A stretch of 64,000 nt of DNA from an uncultured Lachnospiraceae bacterium (GTDB lineage Bacteria > Bacillota > Clostridia > Lachnospirales > Lachnospiraceae): contig CALWES010000001.1 in assembly GCA_944377405.1 (NCBI GenBank), forward strand, positions 248,001-312,000, given 5' to 3'. Below the pieces are notes generated by a model. The model had not been told where the DNA came from. It did not search any database and worked only from the letters and a program-made list of their open reading frames with translations. The position numbers were made by a program, and so were the translations under genes. Every line of letters starts with the position of its first letter. The stretch's first letter is position 1. Shown piece after piece: positions 17,431 to 29,400 of this stretch.

Positions 17431-20400
17431 CTATGAAGAAATTGTGTTCACCTCCTCGGCCTCCAGGACCAGTCGGTCTGATCTTCCGTAACAGGTACAG
17501 AGGAGGAGCCGTTCCGGTTTATCCTCCGATTCAAGACGCTCCAAAAGGGCTGCCTCGGACAGAACGCCTGCAGACAGGACCCGGTATTTTTCCCACTGCC
17601 CATCCCGGAGCAGATAGATATCCGCATGTTCCTGCAGGTAGTTCCTGGAGAGGTAGCTCTTCAGGCCTCCGAACATGGCGCCGGAACGCATGTTGTGGCC
17701 GTGGATCACCCCGGGGCCATCCAGTCCCGGCACCACCCGCAGGTCAAAAAACAGGGCGCCGCAGCTGTTGCTCCTTCCATCGAAGGTCTGGTCCAGATAG
17801 GTCTCATTGCTCTTAGGAAGAAGCACCGGATAGTTCACCGCCGTACCCGGAATGAAGATCCAGGCCCGATACTCCGGGTTGATTCCCCTTAGCATCCTTT
17901 CGTCAGGAGCCGGCAGCATCGGTTCCCCGGCTTCCTGGCTCAGGGACTCCGGTTCTGCCACTGTCGTCTCCGGAACCTGCGGAACTTCCGGCTGCTCCGC
18001 ATCCGGCTCCTTTTTTCCGGCCATGGATTCCCCATTGCAGACGGTCTGCCGCAGGACAGCATAGACCGCCTCTCCCCGCTGAAGCTCCCGGTCATGGGCG
18101 TAAAGCAGGATCCCGCTTCCACCGGCGGACAGAAGACAGAGCCATAGCAGAAATCCCCTTCTCCCTATCAGGCCTGCCCTGAGGGCCAGGGCCGGAAAGA
18201 CCAAAAGCAGGAAGGTTCCTGCCGAAAGGGCCGGAATGGGGTGCTCCCTTGCCACCGTAAGGGACTTCTCCAGAAGGGGCTTTCTTTCCAGGCTTTCCGT
18301 CTCCCAGGGCTCCTCCGGATCTCCTTCCAGAGGAACAAAGGCCGTAAGCAGGAGGGAAAGGATCAGCAGGCAGAGCAGCCTGGCTCCACCGGGCTTTCTC
18401 CTTCTTTTTCCTTTTATCTTTCTCCCCTTTTCTTTCCCCTTTCCCATCAGGAATATGGATCCTGCCACAGAAAGGAAGAACACGGTCCACAGGCCTTCCT
18501 CCGGGAAGAAATCTCCTGTTTTCGGAACTCCCTCCGGGATCCATTCCTCAGGCGGTATTTCCGGCACCGGCACATCCTCCGGTTCCGGTTTCTGTTCCGG
18601 TTCCGGCGTCTTCCCGGGTCTTCCGGAGCCTCCGCCACCAGGTGGATTCCGCTTTTTCGTATTCTCTGCAAGGATCTCCAGAAGCTCTCCTCCATCAGGG
18701 ACCCGGAAAGCCATGTCCTCCATGGTCCTGTAGCCCTTCGGAGCCTTTACTTCATGGAGGATATACTCCTCCCCTGCTCTCAGCTTTCCCTCTACCAGGT
18801 GGGCTGTCTGCTCCGAGGTCCAGCTTTCCCTGACCGTTCCATTCTGATCCCGTATCTCAAATACAGCTCCCCCAATGGGCTGTTTCCCCTGTGCATCCAC
18901 CTTAAGGACCGACAGCTTCGTAGTGTCGTCCTCCATGCGGATCTCCTCCGGTATGCCTTCTTCATTCAACCGGAAAAGGATGTCCTCTGCCTTTACATAA
19001 CCCTCCGGGGCTTCCACCTCTCTGAGTCGGTAGGTCCTTCCGGGTTCCAGGCCCCTTATGGATTCGGCTTCCTTCCCGGAGATCCATTCCCGAAGGACGC
19101 GGCCTTCTTCCAGAAGCTGAAGTCGTGCTCCCTCAAGGGGCTCCTCTCCAAAAAGATCCGTCTTCCGAAGTATCACTTCTCCCTGCCGGTCATAGGCTCC
19201 TATCGCATCTACGGTATTTCCCTCTCCTACGGTAAAGGAGAAACGGCCGCTTTCCTGTTCTTCTCCCCCTGTGTACAGAGTGGTCTCCCGCAGGATCAGC
19301 TTCGGATCCTCCGGGTCCGGCTTAAGGGTAATGACCTTTTCAGCCACCTGGGGGTCCTGTATCCAGGACTGGAGGGAAAGGCCCTGTCCCATTTCGAGAC
19401 TAAGTCTTATGCCCTCTGCGTGACGGCTTTGATAGAGAAATACTCCGTCCCGGAAACGGACCCGTCCCGTTTCCTTCCTGCTTAAGCCAAGTGTTCCGTC
19501 CGAGTATCTGGTATACTCCAGGAAGCTGTAGAGCTGTCCTTCCTGAAGTCCCTCTTCCTCCGTCAGCTGATGGGTCCCTCCGGTGCCGGCAAAGCGCAGG
19601 ACCTCCCTGCCCTCCGGATCCAGCACCCGGATCTCCGTTCCCATGGCATACCTTCCCGTAACCGTAAGGGACAGCAGGCCCTCTTCCATAAGCTCTGCCT
19701 TTACCAGTGTCATCTGGCTGGAGATCCCCGTGATCCCTCTGCCATCCGGCGTCACCGTAAACAGCACCGGCTTCATCAGGCTGTAGCCCTCCGGAGCCTC
19801 TGTCTCAAGAAATACATAGGTCTGTCCTGCCACAAGGCCCCGCAGGGCATGTCCTCCTTCCTTTTTGGAACTGATCCACTGATCAAAGGGCTCCTCCTCC
19901 CGGTAAACATAGCTTCCATCCTCCTCTCTTTCCACAGGATAAACGGAAAGCAGGGCTCCCTCCAGGAAGTCTCCGTCTCCCTCTTCCTCCGGATCCATCA
20001 GCTGTTTTTTCTCCAGATAGATACAGGTCTCCTGATTCCGGATCTCCATTTCCTGAAGGGCAAAAAGGATATGGGGATCCTTTCCGTAGCTCTCCTCTCC
20101 GTCTTCAAAGGAAAAGCTGTAGGTCCTTCCATCCGTGGCATAACCTGCAGGAGGCCGAAGCTCCCGGAGGGTATAGCTGTAAGTTGCAATGCTTCCGTCC
20201 TCCTGGATCTCCCCCAGAGGCAGATCCGACACCCTTACCCTTCCGCCGATATCCGTTATGAGCATGGGGAAGCCTCTGACTGCCTCTCCTGAGGCAGTCC
20301 TGGCATCCAGCTCAAATACAGCTCCTGAAAGAGGAGCTCCTGCTTCATCCGTCTTGTGGATGATGAGTTTTCCTGCTGCCGGTTCGTTCTCCGCCCTTAC

Positions 20401-23400
20401 AAGTAACTGCCTGGTCTCTCCGTCATATTCGATCCGAAGAGGCTCCATTGCTCTGTAATAGGGCAGACTCCTTTGCTCCGTCAGATAGTAGGTCCCCTTT
20501 CTGAGGCCCGTGATCTCATGGGGCCGCAGGTCCCCCGTAAGGAAGCCCTCCGGGATCTCTCCGTTGATCTGTTCCTTTTCCGTATAGCTTCCGTCCTTTC
20601 CTGAGATCCAGCGGTCCTCCAGAAGCTCCGGGATCTCCCTGAGCTTTCCTTCCTCGTCAGCCCGGTACAGGGCAAGCTCCGGTCCGGGAAGCACCTTCTT
20701 TTCTCCGGCGGCTGTCTTACAGATCAGGAGCCTGGCCCCTTCGTTCAGTACCTCATAAACCTGAAGCTCCTCCCTTTCCTCCGGCCGGATCAGGATGGGA
20801 TCTGCCGGGGCATAGCCTGCGGGGGCCTGCTCCTCCACAAGGACATAACTTTCCCCCACGGGAAGACCCTCCAGCTGCCACAGGCCATCCGCCCGGATCC
20901 AGGCAGAGGCCTGCTCTCCAATCGCCGGAAGCCTTTCATAGCCGAAGCGATAGTCATAGTGGAACTCATTTCCATCGTATCCTGCCCTGATGCGGACCTT
21001 TTTCCCGCTTTCCTCCAGGGAGGCTTCCAGGATACAGAAGACCGGAAATCTGCTTTCCCTGCCCCCTGCCAGAGAGGCATCTCCGGAACGAAGGACCTGA
21101 AGCTTCACCTGTCTTTCGACCTTCCATTCCAGGCTGAGCTTTTCGCCCAGCATCCGTCCGTAGGCCGCCTTGAAGCCCTCCCGGTCCTCCCGGCTCATGG
21201 AAGCCGGGAAGGCAACGGTTTCCACACCCGGTTTCCCGCCGGTCACGATACGCCTTCCGTCCTCCAGCTGCCATACATTGGAGGCCTTGCTGCTTCTTAC
21301 TGCCCTCCGTTTCACCGAATAACGGAATTCAGAGCCTTCCTTTCCATAGTCCTGATACATCTTCTCAAAGGTCTCTGAAAATCCCTGGTATTCCAGCTCT
21401 TCCCCTGTGGTCCGGGAGGCTGCGACCTGCTCCGGATCGTAAAGGGGCTCTCCCTCCTCAAAGACAGGCTCCCCTGACTCATCGGTCTCTGCCCGGTAAA
21501 GGGTGAAGCGTGCCCCGGGAAGGGATACCTTTTCCTTTCCCTCCCAGGTAAACTTCCGGATTCCGATTTCCGTCAGTCTGTTTTTCATCTCGACACTGTG
21601 GATCTCTCCGGTTCCCCGGATCAGGACAGGCACGGCCTCGGACCGGACATAGCCCTCCGGCGCAGACAGCTCCTCCAGAAGATAATCTCCCTCGGGGATC
21701 CCCTCCAGATAAATGGGACGGTCCTCCGTAAGCCACTCGCAGCGAAGGCTCTTTTCCTTCCCTGCATGGCTGTCCGTTATTTCAAAATGAAAGGGCATTT
21801 CTCCCGTCTTTTCCAGACAGTATCCCTCCAGCTTAGCCGGATCCGGGATCCGTTTTGCAGGATACAGAGCCAGGTGGACTCCGGAAAGGAGCCTGCCGCT
21901 GTTTCCATCCCGTTTTTCGATATAGAGCTTCGTGGTATCATCCTTCATGGACACCTGTCCCAGGGCTTCTTCCCTTACGGTGATCCCCACCGGAAGGGCC
22001 TTCACATAGCCCTTTCCCTCCGGAGTCAGCAGCTCCTCCAGGATATAGGACCCCTTTGGAAGCCGTTTCAGGATGTCCGCCTGTCCTTCCAGTTCCTCCT
22101 GCCGGAAGGGATCATTGGGATAACGGTCCGAACTTTTCCAGGTATTTTCCAGGAGGTAGCTTTCTCCCTGGCGGTGGTAGAGCCGGTCCTGCTCCTGTTC
22201 CTCAAGATCCTCCTTTCCGTCAAAAAGTGCCTCGTGGCTATCCAGGGCATAGGCCCCTCTGTTAAATGCCTCCAGCAGATCTCCGGTTTTGAAGCGGGCA
22301 AACTGGTGATTGCGGTCATAGAGGGGAAGTCCCTTTTCATATATGGCTCCGCTTCGCTGATAATAGCGTACCAGGCCAAAGGGATCATATACGGGAGCAA
22401 TGCGGTTCTGGAAGCTTCCGTTATTTTTTCCGGTAAGCGCCTCCCCCGTCATATTGCCGCCCCGGCTGTTCTTCCTGAGGCTTTCTGTCTGGTGGCTCTT
22501 TTCCTGCGCTTCCCCGGTCCAGGTACCGTTTAAATATTCGGTTCCCCCAGGGCCCTTGCTGTCTTCTCCCAGGGTGGCGGGCCTTGCCGTCGGGATCTTG
22601 TCCCTTGCAATCACGTTTCCCGCCTCATCCCTTGCGGTATGAACCGGCCATACCAGGACCCGGTCTCCCACATGCTGTCCTTTTTCATCCAGCTTCGGCT
22701 CCAGGACATAGGCCATGCCCGTATAGGGATCCGTCAGGGCATCCCGGTTTCCGTCCCGGTCCAGATGGTATACCAATGTTCCCTCCGACAGCTTCCATTC
22801 CTTTCCCTTCCGCCGAAGCCCTGCAAAGTCTCCTTTCAGGAGCTTGTTCCTTCCGTCATAGCTTAGCTTCGTCAGGTCGCCGCCGGTGAACTCAAAGAGA
22901 GGGCGACCGCCGGAAAATCCGTAGATAGAATATTCCCGGTCGGTTTTTTCATGCTTTTCCCTGTCCGCCATCAACTGTCCCACCGCTGTTTTTTTGTGGT
23001 CCCTGTCCCAGCCGAAAAGGATCCTTTCTCCACCGATCCTTTCTTCAAAGGTCAGGGACAGATCATCCAGGCTGTAAAACAGGATCTCCGTATCCGGCCG
23101 TTCTATGATCTCCGCCTTCCAGAGGTCTCCTTCGCCGGATTCCTGCCTTTCTCTCACATATTCCGTTTTCTCCCCGGCGGCTCCCTTCTTTACGATCATT
23201 TCTTCCACATTTCCCGTATTGCTGCGCCGGATCTTTAGTCCCTGGAAGGCCCGATCCTCCCGGTCTCCGGAGGGGTAAAGCTCGATGGCGTCATAGAGGG
23301 TCAGAAGGGCCCCTGCCACATAGGGATTCTCATCCTGCTCCGTCTTCCTTGCCCTGCTTACATAGCCGTATCCGGCAAAGGCTTCGCCGTTAAATACGAT

Positions 23401-26400
23401 CTCCACCTCCTCACCGGCCTCCCGGAGGGCCATAAGACGCTCCAGGGTCCCTTTCCGGTAAGCATATCCGAGATAATTTCCCTTAGAATAGGCATATTCC
23501 AGCTCCGGGTCGCCTCCGATCTCCGTAAGGCTTCCCCAGATCTGTTCTCCGATCCGAAAGCTCAGCTTTCCATCCTCCTTCTTTTTTTCCACCTGGAGAC
23601 GGATGGGATCGTTTTCCACGAAGATCCTGGCGGTATCTTCAAAGACCGCTCCCTTCACCGGCCGTTCCGGATCCCCCTCCTGATAATAGCTTATCCCGTC
23701 GGAATAAAGCTCCACTGCCACAGGCTTTGAACGGATGTAGCCCGGCGGCGGGGCCTCACACAGCACATAGTTGCCTGCTCCAAGGGGCTCCGGGGTCAGC
23801 AGATATCCCACCGTCTGCTTCCGGAACTCCTTCGGATCCTGATCCGTATCTTCCTGCTTCATAAGGGTCTCCCGGAGGGTCGACAGGGCTCCAAAGCGTC
23901 CCTTTTCCGGCCCGATGCTTCCGGAAAGCACCACCTGGTCCTCTTCGCTGCAGATGGGAGTCCCGGCTCTTACGGTACCCTGAAAGAGGCTCTCCTTATC
24001 TCCCCATCTGCGCTTTGCCGGTCTGATGTCCTCGGCGCACATGGCCTCAAGGAACAACCTGCTTCCCTTTAATACCGTATCCTTTTCATAAAATCTGCTT
24101 TTTCCCGTAATGGGATCCCTTTCTCCCCGATAGATCAGGAAGAGGGCTCCGTCATGAAGCAGGTTCTCATGGGTCTCTCCGTCCAGCTTTTCAATCCGTA
24201 AAAAGGCTTTGTAAAAGCGGTTCCGAAAGCTGCCCTCTCCATAGCCGGAGCAGGACGTCTCCCCCGTCTCTGCATCATCGCTCCCTGTCTCCTTCGGATC
24301 CCTTACGGTCCAGGGCACCAGCATCTGGCCATAGGCCCCCTCCCAGGCAGTCAGAACACCCTGCATGGCTGAGAGCCCACCGGCGGTCCCTGCCTGTTCG
24401 GATACCGAGGCATAGTGATACCTCGCTTCTATGGCATCCGGCAGATAGACCTCTCCGTTGGCTGCTGTCCGGCCCGTCTTCCCATCGTCCGCAAAATAAT
24501 GGCTTTCCTCATTGGCTCCCTCCTCCCGGCGAAGCGGCCTACCAAAGATCCGGTGTACCGGATTATAGTAATCCTTCAGAGGATCATGGGCCTCCTGGGT
24601 AATGGAAAAGCCAAGATAGGAGAATTCTCCTTTCCCCTCCGGGTCCCGGAGCCTGTCCGGTTCCAGGCCATAGGGATATACCTCAAAGCTTCCGTCATGG
24701 CCGGAGGCTCGGATCACCTGCTTCTGAAGCCCTCCTCGTCCTGTTCCTTCCTCTCCGAACCGGATCAGAAACCGCTCCGAGGCGGCCTGCTCCTCCAGAG
24801 TAAGCTCCGGGTTGTAGACATAGGTGCTGGTAAAGCGCTCCTCTCCCCCTTCCCGGGCTCCTTCTTCATAGAGGGAGGGTACCCGGACCTCCCGGGCACT
24901 GTCGGTACCATAGTTCCGAAGAAGAAGCTCCGACGCTTCCTCCCTTCCGGATCCCGGCTGCTGCTCCCGGATCACATAGACGCCGTAAGGCAGGTAAGCG
25001 GAAACTCCCTCATAACAGGCCGTCCCCTCCTGATCGGCAGTCAGGGTATAAGGATCACCGTCTTCCCCTCCCTCCGGAGTACCGTCCCAGGGGATGCTGT
25101 AGATCCTGTCCAGATCATAGGAAAAGAAGGGCTTCAGATAATCAAAAGCCTTTGCCAGAGCATTGTTCAGTGCCTCATCGTAAAGCTGATCCGAGTCCCG
25201 GTTTTCCTCCGGATCCTTTTTCATAAGGTTTTCTTCATATCCGTTATCCTGAAAGAGCTTCGCCGCCTCATCCTCCAGGTACCAGGTGATGGCAAATTGC
25301 CGCACCCGGTCTGAGGCCCTGGCGTTGTTCTCTCCATAGGCATTTTTCTTGGCCTCATTTCCCAGGGGACGCCAGGAGGTGGAGGCCTGGTCCTGAAGGA
25401 TCCATTTATCCCCATTGGCCGTATCCAGAGCATCAAAGAATTTATCGTAGTTATACTCCCATTCCGGCCCTTCCTCCTGTGCTTCTCCGGTCCTTTCCCG
25501 CATCTCCAGGATCCGGGTAAAGCCCTGATTGGAGTTTTCCCGTATCGCCGGGCTCCTGCCCGTGTCCGCATTCCTTCCCCGATAGCTGTAAAGGGCCGAA
25601 TTGACCAGGACACCGGTGCCGCCCGGGCCCAGGGAGGTGCTGTGGGGGATCCGCAGAGCCACCTGCTCCTCCCAGCTTTCCGGATCCAGATAATCTGCCC
25701 TGAGGTTGTTGTCCCTTTTTCCCGTAAGAATGGAATCCTCCTTATGGGATACCCTTGTGTAGAGATTTCTTACGTTGACCCGGTCAGGTCCCTTTGTTTC
25801 AGGGACTTCATTCCAGGGTGCTTTCAGCTCAAGCAGCTCCTCATAACTTAGTTCATTTCCATTCCGGTCCAGCCACTGGATCCCTCCTTCCCTGTCCCGA
25901 TAAAGCCGTTCCAGATTGGATCTCAGATAGGCCTTGAAACGGAAGCCCGGTACCTGTTCCGGGGTCTCCATCCCATACTGGTTGCCTCCCTCTTCCTTCA
26001 GGATCTCCTTTCGGATCCGGACACGCTGTCTGATGGGGCGTTCAAGGACCCTCACCGTCTCCCCTCCCGTATTCCCGTCGGAGCGTATCTGCTCCTGACC
26101 TTCATAGAGAAGGCTCACCGTCTCCATATAGCTTCCGGCAAGGATCATGCCGGGAGCTGCAGAAAGACTGACAAAGAGATCCGCATAGTCGCAGGGAGCG
26201 TATTCCAGGCCGCCGTGGCTGAGCTTCTCCGCCCGGCTTTCAAAGCAGAGCCTTAAGCTGCCATCCTCCGGGATTTCCTCAGGGCCAAGGTGCAGGACCC
26301 AGGCCCCCTTTTCCGGAACGTAACGGATCCCTTCCCGGTCCAGAGGCCGCAGGACCTCCCGTTCCTTTTCCACGGTCTCTGTCACCGTCTCATAGTCCAG

Positions 26401-29400
26401 GATACAGGGCTCTGTCACCGGAAGGCCCCTGTCATCCAGCAGGCTGTCTCCCTCCTCATAGATCCAGTAGGAGGGTCCCTGCAGATCCCTGAAGCGGATC
26501 TTTTCCAGGTCCTCGTATCCGGAAAAATGTTCCTCGGAGGGCTCCTGCATTCTCATGGAGGCCTTCCATACAAAGCCCTCCCGTTCTTCAAAGATCCTGC
26601 AGTCCTCCCTTCCGTAGGCAGCATAAACAAAACCGGCTGTTCCGTCAAACCACACCGGCTTTTTCAGCAGCACCTTTTTATGCTGGATATCGTAAAGACA
26701 CTCGGCTTCCCTGCCCTGCTGGATATAAGAATAGCGCAGGATCAGGCCAGGGACCCCGCCCGAGGTCCGGACAGCACTAAGCTCCATGGCATTAAAGGCA
26801 GTCATGTCCGAAAGGGCCTCGTTTAAGGTCCTGGACCAGTCCAGGGGACTTCCTTCAGGATCCAGCGGAAGGATCCGCCAGGGCGCTCCTGCCGATGGCC
26901 TTTGATAGCTTTTTCCAAGCTCCAGATCCGCCTTTTGCAGGAATTCCTCCAGGGTATCCGCCTCCTCAATGAGGATCGCAGCAGGTTCCTTGTAAAACAG
27001 GTTATCCGGGTATACGGTCTCATAGAGGTCTTCTCCCTCCGAAACAGCCCTTACCACTGCCTTTTCCCCACAGGGAAGCTCCACCTCATCCCCCACCTGG
27101 GCCTCCACAGGACTTCCGGAAAGAATGACCCGTTCTCCCGCCGGAGCCGGGATCTCCTTCTCTCCGTATACAGGCCTCCGATAACTTTGCTTTTCCTCCC
27201 AGGTCTCTTTTTCCAGGATGGATACCTCCGGCTGAAAGGCCTCCGGCATGCCGGAGAAGAACACATCACATCCTGCCTCTCCAAGCCCTGTGCTCTCCAG
27301 AGTGAAACGGTTGCCCCGGTATGCAGGGTCTATCTCATACTCCCGGATCTCCGCCCGGCCCTCCGGCATCCTTCCGTCCCCCTGAAGGAAGGCCTCCCTG
27401 TTGGAGATCTCCGCCTCCTTCCCGTAAACCGACAGCTCATAGCCCTCGGAACGGGAAAGCTCCCGAATATAATATTCTCCCAGAAGGAGCGGACGGCCGA
27501 TCCAGTAGTTTCCGTTAAGCTCCAGATTGTTCTGAAGTCCATGGTCCGAAGCCTCCGGCCCGTACAGATTTTCAGGTCCCTCATGGCTTATGTCCTGCCT
27601 TTGGACCGTTTCTCCCCTTTCATAGCTGTAGGTCCTTCCCGGAGCCTCCGTGCAGACCATAAAGGAGCCGTTTCCGTCCCGGTCCGTGGCGGCCACTGCC
27701 ACAAGGTCGTTCTGCCTGTATACGATCCCTGTTTTTCCGTCAGGATGAAGGAGATCCCCCTTTGCAAAAAGACCATACACCGCTCCCTCCAGGGTCCCGT
27801 CTCCGTTGGCCTCACCGTAGGCCCCGGAGCCCTCCTGCCCTATAAGGTCCAGATCCTGCTTATTGAAATGCACCTCTCCCTCTGTCCTGTGATCATACAG
27901 AACGAAGGTCCAGTCGATGCTGTCAGGGTCCAGAGGCCGGATCCTGTCTGCCTGGCTCTCTGAAAAGGAGGCTCCGCCGGATCCCTTCTCCGCCTTCCTT
28001 ACAGTAAGGGCGCTTTTCTGCCGGAGCTTCTGACCCATTTCCTTCATATCCTTCAGGAAGCCTGTGAGTCCCGTTCCGCTCCGATGGGGTCTTATTTCTC
28101 TTTCCGACTCCGAGGGAGATGCGGAGCGCCTGGCCCGGGAGACCGTGGCGATCTGCTTTTTTGCCGCCTCTTCTGCCTGCCCTTCTTCCGCTGTTTCCAG
28201 GTGCTTTTCCGAGTGACGTTTCGCTGCCGCGCTTCTTCTCTCCGGAATGGCTTCTTCCCCCTGCTCTTTCCCGATCCGCCGCCAAAAGCCGCCCTGATGC
28301 CGGAGTCCCGAAGCCTGGAAGTCCTTCCATTCCGAGGAGGTCACGGTCCTGATCTCCGGCGGCACATCATCGTGATGGAGCCCATGGAGGATATATCCAG
28401 TCCTTGCCTTCAGCTCCTTTACGCTGTATTGGTACCGCAGGGCAATAAAATCCCGGTAAAAGGCATCCCTGTCCTCCTCCAGGGACTCCCTTGCCAGCTC
28501 CGGATCGATGGCATGGAAGAATCCCCCTTCCGCCACCAGTCCTTCGCAGAGCTCCACCTCCCGGAGCCATTCCTCCCAGGCCCTCTCGTGAAGCTTCTGG
28601 TTGGCCTGATCCACCGCGTCGATCTCATCCTGATTATCCTCCCCGGTCTCCGGATCGGACCAGTATTCCGGAAGGGGTTCATAGGAGACTACGGGAGCGG
28701 GATGACCCCCGCAGTATCCCTTCTGATACCGGTATTCCTTCACGTCCCTGTGGGCCGGTCTGGAAAGGTCCGGGCTTCCGTCCGTATTCCCGGTATAAAG
28801 CCGCCCGTCTTCTCCCGTAATATCCCGGTCCCTGGTACAGACCTCTTCACCGCCTCCTGCATCCCAGCCCTCCCAGCGCTGAAACTGGGAGCCCTTTCTG
28901 TTGGCCATGTTAAAGAGACGGGCCGGACTTTGATTCACGCCCCTGTCTCCTGTATAATTTCTCTCTATGGAATCCCCCTCCCTCCAATCGGTGGAAAGAA
29001 GGCTGCCCAGGGATGAGATGTACTCCGGCACCTCTTCATGGTCCAGGTCCGTCTCATGAAGCTGGCTGTCGTCAAAAGCCTCCAGAACATCGAACTGAGC
29101 CCCTGCCAGAGGCTTCCCCGTCTCCCTGTCATATTTCATGAGGCTGACCTGATAATTTGCCTCAAAGGTCTCCTCATGAAGGTATCTCTGCACCTCGCCT
29201 TCTCCTGATGGAGCCGGTCCCCCTTCCCGGATTCTCAGGATCAGTTCCCCTTCAAAGGAGGCTGCCAGCATGTCCTGTCCCGGGTCTCTTCCTCCCTGCC
29301 CCGGAAAATAAAACTGCAGGATCCGGGCCTTTGAAAAATCCGTATTCAGGTTCTCAAAACCGCTTTCCGGCCTGAGGCGTAACCTGGCCAGGACTCCCTC

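Noticed and set aside
18241..29016. Several plus-strand frames of 240-414 codons opposite the giant adhesin gene
   Set aside because: They follow the codon structure of the minus-strand gene, have no start signals or domains, and the adhesin frame is continuous with strong motifs at both ends.
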